From contig JBFJYH010000004.1 of the NCBI GenBank assembly GCA_041622675.1, positions 1-64,000 on the forward strand: 64,000 bases of DNA, given 5' to 3'. Under the pieces are notes generated by a model that worked only from the letters and a program-made list of their open reading frames with translations, had not been told where the DNA came from and ran no database searches. Below are positions 42,476 to 52,663 of this stretch, in pieces; position 1 is the stretch's first letter; each line of letters opens with the position of its first letter. The position numbers and the translations under genes are program-made. This stretch comes from Reddybacter sp041622675. GTDB lineage: Bacteria; Pseudomonadota; Gammaproteobacteria; Pseudomonadales; Porticoccaceae.

Positions 42476-44350
42476 TCATTTATCCATTTTTACTGTCATA
42501 TCAGCCAAAATCAAGGATTCATAACCCTGATATTCACGCTGAGCCAATGTCCGGCTAGCAGACTGCGCTAAGCTTTCGCGACGTGTCTCTGACAAACCAT
42601 CAAGCTTACCGAGCGCAATATCGGTCAATGAAACAATCACATAATCCCCGCTGGCTAACTGAACGCTGCTGATAATTGGTAAGGTACCATTCGTTGGCAG
42701 GTTAAAAACATGATCACGGATTGTCTCATCGACACGGTTATCAAAACGTGAGGTATCAAGACTAACCTGCCATGACAGATTTTCTTCTTGGGCAAGGACT
42801 TCGATACTTTTACCCTGGGCAATTTCCGCCTGTAATGTTGCGGCCTTATCAGCTAGCGACTGCTTTGCTGACTCGCGCTGTAACAAGCTGATAATGTCTG
42901 TCACCACGATTTTAAATGGCTGGTAACCTGCTGGGTAATGTTGGCGAACTTTCAACACCGCCACTCCGGCCTCTCCCAGCTCAATAATATCACTGGTATA
43001 TCCCTGACTCAGCACATCTTCTGCGAAGGCCGCCTTAACAACAGCAGGATAGGCGGCAATACCAGAACCACCACTTCGCGAAAAAGGTTCAGTACTGGCA
43101 ACATCGAGCCCCATTGCAGTGGCTGGCTCTACAAGACTCTCTGCGTTGTAAGATAACTCACGTAATTGCTCAATTTTTTCTGGTAACAGCTCGGTCGCCA
43201 ATTGATATTTAAGTTCAGCTTCGATGGCAATTTTTTCATCATCAAAATCCAGTGCATCAATGACTTCTAGTTCCGTGAGACGAATGAGGTGGATACCATT
43301 ATCGGTTTCCACAGGTGGTGAAACCTCACCTGAAGAGAGCCCAAGTACCGCAGTCTCAAATTCGGGTGGAAATGCACCGGTTTCGTAAAAGCCTAAATCA
43401 CCACCCTGTTGCGCACTACCAAAATCATCACTGTATTCTTGCGCAAGCGCTGCAAAATCGCCGCCAGCAGCGAGTTTCGTTTGAATAGTTTCAAGCTCGG
43501 CAATATGGGTGCCATCATCCGTATTTTCAATCAAAATATGAGCCACACGCCGTCGAGCCGCGGTCTTAGCAGACTTCTCGCGGGTGTCAAAGATTTCCCG
43601 AATCATAGCGTCATCAATCTCAACCTGGTCAAGTAAATCGCTAGCTGAGAGTTGGATATAATCGATTTCAAGCTTTTCTTCGGTGCGAAATTCGTCTTTA
43701 TGTTCTTCGTAATATGCTTCAGCGTCAGCTTCTGAAATGTTAATACCGGCCATCAATGGGGCTATTGGCACTGTGACATAATAATAATTACGGCGCTGTT
43801 CAAAGATTCTAGCCGCCAATTCTAAATCAGCTTCTGTTACAAAGCCGGTATCTATAACTCCACTGGCAAATTGGCTAAGTAATACGCCGTTACTCATATA
43901 ACTGTGATGCTCTCGCGGGGTATATCCCATTTGACGAATTGCAAACTCGTACTTATCTCGATCAAACCGGCCCTCGGTTTGGTAGACCTCTACAGTCTGA
44001 AGTAAAGAAGCGATGGTGGCGGGTGACACTCCCATATTGCTGTCGAGTGCAGTCAACTCTGCCGCTTTTTCCTTGACCAAGCGCTGCCTAACTGGCCCTC
44101 GGAGCATGGCATCATCGAGTAGTGCGGGATCAATATCACTGAATTGTTGCAATAATCGCTGCTTGTGAATAGCCAAGGCACGATCGACGACTAGGCGGGA
44201 AATACTATGCCCATCGACCTCTAATTCTGCATCGCTAGCTGGACTATTTGAAAAAATTGAATCAATACCAACAAAAGCAAATGGCACGATAATCAAAATA
44301 ACAATAAAAAAAGCGATGCCTTTCATGCCATCGCGGAAATCTTGTAGCAT
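42476..44350 (-). CDS. ppiD: Periplasmic folding chaperone / peptidyl-prolyl isomerase PpiD
   Basis: This 624-residue protein is anchored by one N-terminal helix (about residues 10-32, IAFFIVILIIVPFAFVGIDS) and has a SurA-like N-terminal domain, a parvulin domain (RRVAHILIE to NGIHLIRLTE, about residues 270-370) and a C-terminal domain. The parvulin core GGDLGFYETGAFPPEFETAV is well conserved. PpiD sits at the Sec translocon and helps newly exported outer-membrane proteins fold. It lies downstream of hupB in the order lon-hupB-ppiD, separated by a terminator. Confidence 0.94.
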   Translation of the reverse strand: MLQDFRDGMKGIAFFIVILIIVPFAFVGIDSIFSNSPASDAELEVDGHSISRLVVDRALAIHKQRLLQQFSDIDPALLDDAMLRGPVRQRLVKEKAAELTALDSNMGVSPATIASLLQTVEVYQTEGRFDRDKYEFAIRQMGYTPREHHSYMSNGVLLSQFASGVIDTGFVTEADLELAARIFEQRRNYYYVTVPIAPLMAGINISEADAEAYYEEHKDEFRTEEKLEIDYIQLSASDLLDQVEIDDAMIREIFDTREKSAKTAARRRVAHILIENTDDGTHIAELETIQTKLAAGGDFAALAQEYSDDFGSAQQGGDLGFYETGAFPPEFETAVLGLSSGEVSPPVETDNGIHLIRLTELEVIDALDFDDEKIAIEAELKYQLATELLPEKIEQLRELSYNAESLVEPATAMGLDVASTEPFSRSGGSGIAAYPAVVKAAFAEDVLSQGYTSDIIELGEAGVAVLKVRQHYPAGYQPFKIVVTDIISLLQRESAKQSLADKAATLQAEIAQGKSIEVLAQEENLSWQVSLDTSRFDNRVDETIRDHVFNLPTNGTLPIISSVQLASGDYVIVSLTDIALGKLDGLSETRRESLAQSASRTLAQREYQGYESLILADMTVKMDK

Positions 44351-44391
44351 TGTAATTTCTTACCTTTTTTAATAGTCAAGCGGAACGGAAA

Positions 44392-44421
44392 AAATAAAGG
44401 CGCATCTAAGCGCCTTTATTT
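44392..44421 (-). terminator. Terminator of hupB
   Basis: AAATAAAGGCGC (44392-44403) and GCGCCTTTATTT (44410-44421) form a perfect 12-bp stem. On the minus strand it is followed by more T residues. It lies between hupB and ppiD. Confidence 0.85.
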
Positions 44422-44456
44422 ACTACTTTTTTTGTAAGATTAAAGTAGTGCGCTAA

Positions 44457-44732
44457 TTAGCTGTTCACCGAATCTTTAAGTGCTTTACCCGCTTTAAAGC
44501 CCGGTACATTCGCGGCTTTGATCTGTATTTCATCACCTGTCTTTGGATTGCGCCCTTTTCTGGCTGGTCGGTGCTTAACAGCAAAAGTACCAAAGCCCAC
44601 AAGCGAAACAGGATCTCCCTTTTGTAAAGATGCTGTAATCGCTTCTACAACTGCATCCAGTGCTCTGCCGGCAGACATTTTTGACAAGTCAGCTGATTCC
44701 GCAATTGCGTCGATAAGCTCTGATTTATTCAC
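44457..44732 (-). CDS. hupB: DNA-binding protein HU-beta
   Basis: This small nucleoid protein of 91 residues begins (V)NKSELIDAIAESADLS and has the HU signature GFGTFAVKHRPARKGRNPKTG, whose arm binds the DNA minor groove. An open frame extends to 44825, but HU proteins start at this NKSEL. The GTG at 44732 has GAGGGG 6 nt upstream, so I take it as the true start. The gene lies directly downstream of lon, as in most relatives. Confidence 0.95.
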   Translation of the reverse strand: MNKSELIDAIAESADLSKMSAGRALDAVVEAITASLQKGDPVSLVGFGTFAVKHRPARKGRNPKTGDEIQIKAANVPGFKAGKALKDSVNS

Positions 44733-44841
44733 AGTAAACCCCTCTAAATTTGATTGAATATCCTGCAACGTATCCAGTGATACGCTGGGACGAGACTTTA
44801 TACCAACCACCCCTAGAGCGGTCAAGCACGCATGCGGATAT

Positions 44842-47277
44842 TTAGTGTGTACTTATACGCGATGCTGATTGTGTACCACCTTCACCTTCCCCCGAGAGGG
44901 ATGACCCAGATGATTTACTGTACTCCTTGTCCGTTAAAGGTGTGGGCATTTCCTGTAAAGCGAGTTCTAGCACTTCGTCGACCCATTTCACAGGGTGAAT
45001 AATTAAATCAGCTTTTATGTTGTCAGGAATTTCTTTTAAGTCCCGTTCATTCTCTTTGGGAATAATCACTTCAGTAATTCCCCCTCGGTGAGCAGCAAGT
45101 AATTTTTCCTTAAGGCCACCAATTTTTAGCACCTGGCCTCGTAGCGTAATTTCTCCCGTCATGGCCACGGCAGCTCGGACTGGAATGTCGGTCAATACTG
45201 AAACTAAAGCAGTACACATCGCAATACCAGCACTCGGTCCATCTTTGGGCGTAGCACCTTCGGGAACATGAATATGCAAATCAGAGCCTCGATGAAAGTC
45301 GCGCTGAATACCCAGTACCTGGGAACGGCTTCGCACAACCGTTAAAGCCGCTTGTATCGATTCCTGCATAACATCACCAAGTGAACCCGTTTTTACAATG
45401 GCTCCTTTACCAGGCACAGATGACGCTTCAATAGTGAGAAGTTCACCACCCACAGATGTCCACGCCAAACCAGTGACCTGCCCCACTTGGTTCTGATCTT
45501 CTGCACGACCAAAATCATACTTGCGTACACCCAGCATATCTTCAAGTTCACCAGGGCCTACACTTACAATTTGCTGATCGGGGTTTTTGGCATAGCCAGT
45601 CACAGCTTTGCGACAAATTTTAGCTATTTCGCGCTCCAAGCCACGCACACCCGCTTCGCGAGTATAGTAACGGACTATATCGAGAATCGCGGCTTCTTCG
45701 ACGTTAAGTTCTCCGTCCTTTAAACCATTTGCTTTACGTTGCTTAGGCAGTAGGTATTTAGAGGCGATATTTGCTTTTTCTGCCTCGGTATAGCCCGGTA
45801 TACGAATAACTTCCATCCGGTCGAGTAACGGGCCGGGGATGTTCATAGAGTTTGAAGTACAAATAAACATCACTTCTGACAAGTCGTAATCGACTTCAAG
45901 GTAGTGATCATTGAAGCTGTTGTTTTGCTCGGGATCGAGGACTTCGAGCAATGCCGAAGAGGGATCACCGCGGTGATCCATACCCAGCTTGTCTACTTCA
46001 TCAAGTAGAAAGAGAGGGTTTTTGACGGTTGTTTTTGCTATTTTTTGAATCAATTTACCCGGTAAAGAGCCAATATAGGTACGCCTATGGCCCCTGATTT
46101 CAGCTTCATCACGAACGCCACCCAGAGACATGCGCACAAACTTTCGTCCAGTTGCTCGTGCAATTGATTCACCCAAGGAGGTTTTGCCAACACCCGGTGG
46201 CCCAACGAGGCACAGTACAGGACCCTTTAGTTTTTTCACTCGGCTCTGCACAGCGAGGAACTCGAGGATCCGCTCTTTGACTTCATCTAGGCCATAATGA
46301 TCCTCATTGAGGATTTTTTCAGCCAATACAAGATCATGGCGTACTTTAGAGCGCTTTTTCCAGGGTACGCTGACCATCCAGTCGAGATAACTACGAACAA
46401 CGGAAGCTTCCGCCGACATTGGCGACATCATTTTGAGTTTATTTAGCTCTGCTGTGGCCTTTTTCAAGGCGTCTTTGTGCATGCCTACGTCTTTAATACG
46501 ACTTTCTAGTTGTTCGAGTTCGTTGGGCACATCATCAATGTCCCCTAACTCTTTCTGAATAGCCTTCATTTGCTCGTTAAGATAATACTCGCGCTGGCTC
46601 TTTTCCATCTGCTTTTTGACTCGCCCGCGGATGCGCTGTTCGATCTGAGCAATATCAAGTTCAGATTCCATCAACACCAACAGGTGCTCGATACGCAGCT
46701 TTTCGTCACTAATTTCTAGTACTTCTTGCTTCTGCTCAAGGCTTAATGTCATGTGAGTCGCGACAGTATCAGCGAGCCTCCCAGGTTCGTCGATACCAGC
46801 GACAGTTGTCACCACTTCTGAGGGAATTTTTTTATTTAAGCCCACGTACTCTTCAAAAGCATTTACTAGTGTACGTACTAGAGCATCCCGCTCACTCTCA
46901 GCCGCAACTTCACTTTCTGCTACTGAGTACTCAGCCATAAAGTAGCCATTATGCTCTTCAATAGCATTGATGTTAATTCGTTCAGAGCCTTCAACGAGCA
47001 CCTTAACCGTGCCGTCAGGCAGCTTTAGCAATTGGAGGATAGTGGCTACAGTACCAATTTCATAAACCTCTTTAGGGCCGGGATCATCACAAGCGGCATC
47101 ACGCTGAGCAACCAGCACGATTTTTTTTTGCTCGGCCATCGTGTCATCCAAAGCTAGGATGGAGCGTTCTCTACCCACAAACAACGGCACGACCATTTGA
47201 GGGAAAACCACAACGTCTCGCAAGGGCAGCATCGGCAAGCGAGTCGGTGATAAATCTTTGTCTGTTTCCTGTCCCAT
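44842..47277 (-). CDS. lon: ATP-dependent protease Lon
   Basis: This 811-residue enzyme has an N-terminal substrate-binding domain (LPMLPLRDVVVFPQMVVPLF), the AAA+ module with Walker A GPPGVGKTSLG and LDEVDKLG, and the protease domain with the Ser in PKDGPSAGIAM and the Lys in KIGGLKEKLLAAHRGG. It degrades misfolded and regulatory proteins in the cytoplasm. Compared with E. coli Lon it has a Ser/Gly-rich C-terminal tail (SGSSLSGEGEGG). The ribosome site GAGGTAAG precedes the ATG. It is downstream of clpX beyond a terminator. Confidence 0.97.
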   Translation of the reverse strand: MGQETDKDLSPTRLPMLPLRDVVVFPQMVVPLFVGRERSILALDDTMAEQKKIVLVAQRDAACDDPGPKEVYEIGTVATILQLLKLPDGTVKVLVEGSERININAIEEHNGYFMAEYSVAESEVAAESERDALVRTLVNAFEEYVGLNKKIPSEVVTTVAGIDEPGRLADTVATHMTLSLEQKQEVLEISDEKLRIEHLLVLMESELDIAQIEQRIRGRVKKQMEKSQREYYLNEQMKAIQKELGDIDDVPNELEQLESRIKDVGMHKDALKKATAELNKLKMMSPMSAEASVVRSYLDWMVSVPWKKRSKVRHDLVLAEKILNEDHYGLDEVKERILEFLAVQSRVKKLKGPVLCLVGPPGVGKTSLGESIARATGRKFVRMSLGGVRDEAEIRGHRRTYIGSLPGKLIQKIAKTTVKNPLFLLDEVDKLGMDHRGDPSSALLEVLDPEQNNSFNDHYLEVDYDLSEVMFICTSNSMNIPGPLLDRMEVIRIPGYTEAEKANIASKYLLPKQRKANGLKDGELNVEEAAILDIVRYYTREAGVRGLEREIAKICRKAVTGYAKNPDQQIVSVGPGELEDMLGVRKYDFGRAEDQNQVGQVTGLAWTSVGGELLTIEASSVPGKGAIVKTGSLGDVMQESIQAALTVVRSRSQVLGIQRDFHRGSDLHIHVPEGATPKDGPSAGIAMCTALVSVLTDIPVRAAVAMTGEITLRGQVLKIGGLKEKLLAAHRGGITEVIIPKENERDLKEIPDNIKADLIIHPVKWVDEVLELALQEMPTPLTDKEYSKSSGSSLSGEGEGGTQSASRISTH

Positions 47278-47360
47278 TCTTACCTCTTATTCCAGCTCAA
47301 TGCTGGGTTCGGTTGATACACAGTGGTATGGGGCCTATTTCGATAAATACAAGCACCCAT

Positions 47361-47395
47361 AAACAAAAACGAGCCTCAAAGGCCCGTTTTTGTTT
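47361..47395 (-). terminator. Terminator of the clpP-clpX transcript
   Basis: A 15-nt arm (47361-47375) pairs with 47381-47395 with one mismatch around a 5-nt loop. It overlaps the clpX stop codon and is A/T-flanked. It would separate clpPX from lon transcription. Confidence 0.75.
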
Positions 47396-48683
47396 ATGAT
47401 TCGTCAATCGCTGACTTTAGCTGCTCGGGATTGTCGTACACCAGCAAAGGCTCCGAGTCGCCATTAATAACTGAGGCGTCAACGACAACTTTGTGTACGT
47501 CTTTACTCGAGGGAATATCGTACATACTGTCTAACAAAGTATTTTCAATAATGGAGCGCAAACCTCGAGCCCCTGTTTTGCGAACTAGAGCTTTTTCAGC
47601 AATCGCCTCCAGAGCATCTTGGCGAATATCAAGTTCAACATCTTCCATTTCAAATAAAGCGGAATACTGTTTAACCAGCGAATTTTTAGGCTCTACTAGT
47701 ATATTAATTAAAGCGTCTTTATCCAGTTCTTCGAGAGTTGCAATCACCGGCAGACGACCGACGAATTCAGGAATAAGACCAAAGCGAATAAGATCTTCTG
47801 GCTCAAGATCTTTTAAGATATCACCAATATTGCTCTCTTCATCTTTGCTGCTGACACTGGCAGAAAAACCTATTCCACCTTTCTCTGAGCGATCACGAAT
47901 AATTTTTTCGAGACCCGCAAACGCCCCACCACAAATAAAGAGAATATTTGAAGTGTCAACCTGCAAAAACTCTTGCTGAGGGTGCTTGCGCCCACCTTGG
48001 GGTGGAACGGAGGCAACCGTACCTTCAATAAGCTTCAGTAGAGCTTGCTGAACACCCTCTCCCGAAACGTCGCGGGTAATTGAAGGGTTATCAGATTTGC
48101 GAGAAACCTTGTCGATTTCATCGATATAAACAATGCCCTGCTGAGCCTTTTCAACGTCGTAATCGCATTTCTGCAACAACTTCTGAATAATGTTTTCTAC
48201 GTCTTCGCCAACATAGCCCGCTTCAGTCAAAGTGGTTGCATCAGCAATCGTAAAAGGAACATTTAGGAGGCGCGCAAGGGTCTCTGCAAGCAATGTTTTA
48301 CCACTACCTGTTGGTCCAACCAGTAATATATTACTTTTACCAAGCTCAACGCCATCTTTGCCTGCTTTTGCACCTAACTGAAGCCGTTTATAATGGTTGT
48401 AAACAGCCACTGAAAGTACTTTTTTAGCGCGAAATTGATCTATGACGTATTCGTTAAGCGTATTGCTAATTTCGACTGGCGTTGGCAGCTTTTCAACAGT
48501 TTCGCTGGCTTTGGCCTCTTGCAGCTCTTCAGAAATAATATCGTTGCAGAGGTCAACACACTCATCACAAATAAATACTGATGGCCCTGCAATAAGTTTG
48601 CGAACTTCATGCTGGCTCTTGCCACAGAAGGAGCAATAGAGAAGTTTGTCGCCGTCTTTACCATCGCCACTTTTATCGCTCAC
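47394..48683 (-). CDS. clpX: ATP-dependent Clp protease ATP-binding subunit ClpX
   Basis: This 429-residue AAA+ unfoldase feeds tagged proteins to ClpP. The N-terminal zinc domain has CSFCGKSQHEV and FICDECVDLC. Walker A is GPTGSGKTLLA. The pore loops are EAGYVGEDVE and the RKH-type GGRKHPQQ. The IGF loop that docks to ClpP is GGIGFSAS. It starts with GTG at 48683 behind GAGGAG, 83 bp after clpP. Confidence 0.97.
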   Translation of the reverse strand: MSDKSGDGKDGDKLLYCSFCGKSQHEVRKLIAGPSVFICDECVDLCNDIISEELQEAKASETVEKLPTPVEISNTLNEYVIDQFRAKKVLSVAVYNHYKRLQLGAKAGKDGVELGKSNILLVGPTGSGKTLLAETLARLLNVPFTIADATTLTEAGYVGEDVENIIQKLLQKCDYDVEKAQQGIVYIDEIDKVSRKSDNPSITRDVSGEGVQQALLKLIEGTVASVPPQGGRKHPQQEFLQVDTSNILFICGGAFAGLEKIIRDRSEKGGIGFSASVSSKDEESNIGDILKDLEPEDLIRFGLIPEFVGRLPVIATLEELDKDALINILVEPKNSLVKQYSALFEMEDVELDIRQDALEAIAEKALVRKTGARGLRSIIENTLLDSMYDIPSSKDVHKVVVDASVINGDSEPLLVYDNPEQLKSAIDES

Positions 48684-48766
48684 TGCTTTCTCCTCGCGTC
48701 AAATAAGTGTTCAAAGATAGAAGCACTTATTGTTGATCTCACCAAAACTTAAAAAGGCTACAACGA

Positions 48767-49396
48767 CTAGGCGCGCTTGTCCAACACTTCGTCAACCAAG
48801 CCGTAGGCTTTAGATTCTTGCGCACTCATAAAATTATCGCGCTCGGTGTCTGCCGCAATTTTCTCAACGGTCTGCCCGGTATGCCTAGCCATAGCTTCGT
48901 TTAATTGCTTCCGGATTTTAAGGATTTCTTGGGCTTGAATATGGATATCAGAGGCCTGACCCTGTGCTCCGCCACTGGGCTGATGAATCATACAGCGTGA
49001 ATTGGGCAGTAAAAAACGCTTACCAGGGGTTCCGGCCGACAGCAGGAAGGCCCCCATGCTCGCGGCCTGACCAATGCACATAGTACTCACATCTGGCTTA
49101 ATAAACTGCATAGTGTCGTAAATAGCCATACCGGCCGTGACTGAGCCCCCAGGGGAATTGATATAGAGATGAATATCTTTATCAGGGTTTTCTGACTCAA
49201 GAAAAAGCAGTTGTGCAACGACTAAGTTAGCCATGAAATCTTCAACTGGCCCAACGAGAAAGATCACCCTTTCTTTTAGCAGACGAGAATAAATATCGAA
49301 GGAACGCTCACCGCGGGCCGTTTGTTCGACGACCATTGGCACCAGTCCACCTGCAGCCCTGATCTCATCATTATATTTCGTACTATCATAGACCAT
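48767..49396 (-). CDS. clpP: ATP-dependent Clp protease proteolytic subunit
   Basis: This 209-residue serine peptidase forms the ClpP barrel. The catalytic Ser is in GQAASMGAFLLSAG, the His in MIHQPSGGAQGQA and the Asp in TERDNFMSAQE. The frame can be read from a TTG at 49402, but the ATG at 49396 (MVYDSTKYNDE) has a CGGGG site and fits the family. It lies between tig and clpX in the universal order. Confidence 0.96.
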   Translation of the reverse strand: MVYDSTKYNDEIRAAGGLVPMVVEQTARGERSFDIYSRLLKERVIFLVGPVEDFMANLVVAQLLFLESENPDKDIHLYINSPGGSVTAGMAIYDTMQFIKPDVSTMCIGQAASMGAFLLSAGTPGKRFLLPNSRCMIHQPSGGAQGQASDIHIQAQEILKIRKQLNEAMARHTGQTVEKIAADTERDNFMSAQESKAYGLVDEVLDKRA

Positions 49397-49523
49397 AGTC
49401 AATCCCCGGATTCATCAGTAACAACTCGCCTAGCAATCAGCCTATATTGACATGTAGACAAAACTTTTTGCTATTGGCCAGATTTCAGTATTGCAACGCT
49501 ATACCCTACACCAGGTAATTCAA

Positions 49524-50864
49524 TCAGTCTGCGCTTTCACTTGCTTCATTTTCTACTTCAGGTGCTGGGTCTGGAGTAAGCGCACCTTTGTAATCTGTCG
49601 CCTCTTCGCTCACTGTCGCCACGCTCAAAACATGATCTACAACTTGCTCTTCCATTACCGCAGACTGCACGCTATTGAGCAACTCTTCGTTAGAGTAATG
49701 GTATTGGATCACTTGTTCAGGGTCATCGTAACCAGCCGCCCTGTCTTCAATAAATGCCTTAACTTTCTCGTTATCGACAGTAATTTCAGCAACTTTAACG
49801 ATTTCTGACATTAGCAAACCCAGAGACACACGCTTACTGGCTTCGTCGGCAAATAGTTCATCCGGAAAAATAGACATGTCTATCTGCTGCCCGCCACCAA
49901 ACTGACCTGCCATCTGTTGGCGAAGCGCTTGAATTTCGTTTGTCAGCAAAGCTTTGGGAATATCGACGCTATGCAAGTCTTGCAGTTGGTTAATTAAACG
50001 AGATTTAACTTTGTTTTTAACCGCAGCCTCGAGCTCTCGCTCCATATTGGAACGAATTTCTTCGAGAAATTTCTCTTTGCCACCCTCTTTTACGCCAAAT
50101 TGCTCATAAAACTCATCGTTCAATTCTGGCAGCACTTGTTCGTTGACAGCATTGACTTTAACCGCAAATTCAACCGCAGCACCGCGCAGCTCTTCGGCAT
50201 GGTAATCCTCGGGGAAAGTCAAGCTAATCGTCTTTTCTTCACCCGCAGACAAACCAATGACGCCATCTTCAAATCCCGGAATCATACGACCCGAACCTAA
50301 CACCAAGTCAGAGGCATCAGCTGTACCACCGGGGAACTCTTCACCGTTTTGAGTGCCTTTATAGTCAATATTGACCTGGTCACCGTCTGCGGCCCCACGA
50401 TCAACCTCATTCCAGCCAGCACGTTGGGACCGAAGGTTCTCGACCATATCGGTGAGATCGTCATCAGTAATGGTTGCCACCGGGCGGGCGATGCTGATTT
50501 GTGAGAAATCCTGTAGCTCAACCTCGGGATATATTTCAAACGTCGCTATATATTCAAGGTCCGCACCCTCTTCGTCCTTGACCGGCTCTATAGCAGGCTG
50601 TCCTGCCGGGCGCAGTTCTTCTTTACTAACGGCTTCATAAAAACTGCGACTCAGGGCTTCGCCTACCACTTCCTGACGGACACTGGGGCCAAAACGTTGT
50701 TTGATAACTTTAGCGGGAATTTTACCTTTGCGAAAACCATCAATGCGTACAGTTTGTGATGCTTTCTGCAGGCGTTGTGCTACCTCACTATCTATCTCTT
50801 CAGCGGGAACACCCACAGTCATACGCCTTTCGAGCCCGGAGGTTGTCTCTATAGAAACCTGCAT
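49524..50864 (-). CDS. tig: Trigger factor (ribosome-associated chaperone)
   Basis: This 446-residue protein has an N-terminal ribosome-binding domain with GFRKGKIPAKVIKQRFG, a central FKBP-type prolyl isomerase domain (NIDYKGTQNGEEFPGG to AAVEFAVKV, about residues 165-245) and a helical C-terminal chaperone domain. It binds nascent chains at the ribosome exit. It heads the tig-clpP-clpX-lon block. Confidence 0.96.
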   Translation of the reverse strand: MQVSIETTSGLERRMTVGVPAEEIDSEVAQRLQKASQTVRIDGFRKGKIPAKVIKQRFGPSVRQEVVGEALSRSFYEAVSKEELRPAGQPAIEPVKDEEGADLEYIATFEIYPEVELQDFSQISIARPVATITDDDLTDMVENLRSQRAGWNEVDRGAADGDQVNIDYKGTQNGEEFPGGTADASDLVLGSGRMIPGFEDGVIGLSAGEEKTISLTFPEDYHAEELRGAAVEFAVKVNAVNEQVLPELNDEFYEQFGVKEGGKEKFLEEIRSNMERELEAAVKNKVKSRLINQLQDLHSVDIPKALLTNEIQALRQQMAGQFGGGQQIDMSIFPDELFADEASKRVSLGLLMSEIVKVAEITVDNEKVKAFIEDRAAGYDDPEQVIQYHYSNEELLNSVQSAVMEEQVVDHVLSVATVSEEATDYKGALTPDPAPEVENEASESAD

Positions 50865-50943
50865 GGATTATCCTCACAACAGTCATTGAATTTAATGAAT
50901 TAAGTCTGAAGCACCCCACGTAAAGGAGTGTTCAATAAAAAGT

Positions 50944-51028
50944 TGGTGCGGAAGGGGGGACTTGAACCCCCACGCCTTGCGGCACTGGTACCTAAAACCA
51001 GCGTGTATACCAATTTCACCACTTCCGC
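50944..51028 (-). tRNA. tRNA-Leu, anticodon UAG
   Basis: The minus strand folds as an 85-nt class II tRNA including an encoded CCA. The acceptor stem is GCGGAAG/CTTCCGC, the anticodon stem is CTGGT/ACCAG around the loop TTTAGGT (anticodon TAG), and the variable arm is long, as expected for Leu. The T arm GGGGGTTCAAGTCCCCC is perfect. It lies just upstream of tig. Confidence 0.96.
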
Positions 51029-51292
51029 TAAACCTGTTCGCAACCACTATCGCCGCGATTTTGTCCAGCTGTACTAACTAGGCTTGCCTGTACAACTCCC
51101 TCATTTGGCCGATGAACTTTGGGCTCATCTCGTCAAGGGGCGCAGATTTTGCCACAGCGTATGCTCGGGGGCAACAAGATACAGTCATATTCCTTCGTCA
51201 CGACACACATAGTCGTTAAAAACTAAAAAGGCGTCAAAAATCAAACTTGATTGATCTAACAATTCATGCAGAAAGCAGGAAGACTAATTAAG

Positions 51293-52663
51293 TTAAATAG
51301 CCCCCAAAGGCTGGGATAGTAATACGATGCCTTGACCGGGACCACAATGTTGAACAAACGTAGTACAGTTGATGACCGGCAACAAGACGGCCTGTTCTGC
51401 ATTTAGTCGCAAGCGATTAGCACCCACCTCGAACATTCCCGAGACGACAATTAACAACTGATAAGTTTTCGTCGATGGAATCTGCCAACAAACACCTTCA
51501 TCCAAAGTAATACGCTGCACTTGAAAATCATCAAAACTGACGACCAGCTCCCGGCAGAGCCCTTCTTGTTGCTCAAGGATCGTCAGTTTCTGCTCAGCCT
51601 GAGAGCGCAAAGACATCAACCCCACCGCTTCTTGTGTATCCCAACGTTCCTGAGTTAGCACTTTCTGACCAAAGGCGAGAATCTTTCGCTCATAAACCGG
51701 TGTCTGAAACTCCACCGTGCGAACACCGTGCTGCAGCGCATGGGGAGTCAAGCAAGGTACTTTGACCACATCCCCCTCGCACAAGCCCTGCATGCGGGTA
51801 AAACGATTCATCGCCTCTCTCAAGAACAGTTCTTTTTTTTGCAACTCGGAAGCCAGTTTCCCGTGCCATGTCTTTAATAACTCCACATCGACTGGTTGAT
51901 TTAAATCCAATCCAAGCTCACGACGCCGTTGATCAAAGATTTGGTCAATTTCGCGCCTTATCTGTTCATAATCTTGCACCGCTTGCAAGTAGGCTTGGCG
52001 AAAGGCATCGTCGTCATTAAATTCTTCACGAACACTCTGCTCAAAGCCAAAGCGAATGCCTCCCTCCCCTTCAGGCCAACTTTGTGAGTCAACGTGAGTA
52101 ACGACATACACTTCTTGCTTTTCCTCGTGAAGCTCAAAATACAGATCGCCATAAACAGGTTCTGGTAGGGGGTCGAGAATTTTCAGCAAATTCAAATTGG
52201 CTTGCGCTGCACCGAGTAAACGTTTTGGCAGCAAGGCCAGTAACCAGGGGATGGGTACGCTAAAAACACCATCACTAAAGTTTGATTGACCTCGAGCCTC
52301 AATGCCCGTATACCAAATTTCCTGCCCCCAAGGTTTAGCAATAGCGATGGGTGAAAGCAGAAGCGCCTGATCCACGTTGAAAAAAGGAGCGGATAAACGC
52401 GTTGCCAATAAACGCAAATCATCACTCGTCAAAAGTGCTGGCATACTGTCTAGGGCCAGCTCGAGCTGAGACGACTTATCCGTTAGCAAGACACCCAAGC
52501 CATCGTCATCTTTAAAGAGTATTGCCAAGAGCTCAATCGACGGTGATGACGGCACATAATATTGCGCAAAGTCAAAACGCAAACTCGCCACCGTGTCGCT
52601 AGAGTGCAAAAATTCCTCAACGGCCTCTTCAGGATGAAGCCCATAGCCAAGCTGTTTTATCAC
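51293..52663 (-). CDS. Phosphomannose-isomerase-like cupin protein
   Basis: This 456-residue protein resembles type I mannose-6-phosphate isomerases. KPWGQEIWYTGIEARGQSNF matches the KPWGxE(I/L)W motif, and YGDLYFELHEEKQEVYVVTH matches the family's metal-site strand. A helical insert (about residues 215-300, Arg/Glu/Gln-rich) separates this from a C-terminal cupin-like sheet (YQLLIVVSGMFEVGANRLRL). The start is GTG at 52663 with a G-rich site upstream. Whether it isomerises mannose-6-phosphate is unclear, because the usual second metal-binding Gln-His pair is not obvious to me. It stands alone upstream of tRNA-Leu. Confidence 0.65.
   Translation of the reverse strand: MIKQLGYGLHPEEAVEEFLHSSDTVASLRFDFAQYYVPSSPSIELLAILFKDDDGLGVLLTDKSSQLELALDSMPALLTSDDLRLLATRLSAPFFNVDQALLLSPIAIAKPWGQEIWYTGIEARGQSNFSDGVFSVPIPWLLALLPKRLLGAAQANLNLLKILDPLPEPVYGDLYFELHEEKQEVYVVTHVDSQSWPEGEGGIRFGFEQSVREEFNDDDAFRQAYLQAVQDYEQIRREIDQIFDQRRRELGLDLNQPVDVELLKTWHGKLASELQKKELFLREAMNRFTRMQGLCEGDVVKVPCLTPHALQHGVRTVEFQTPVYERKILAFGQKVLTQERWDTQEAVGLMSLRSQAEQKLTILEQQEGLCRELVVSFDDFQVQRITLDEGVCWQIPSTKTYQLLIVVSGMFEVGANRLRLNAEQAVLLPVINCTTFVQHCGPGQGIVLLSQPLGAI

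Noticed and set aside
44733..44825. N-terminal extension of HU
   Set aside because: HU proteins start at NKSEL; the GTG at 44732 has a proper ribosome site, so the extra 31 residues are untranslated leader.
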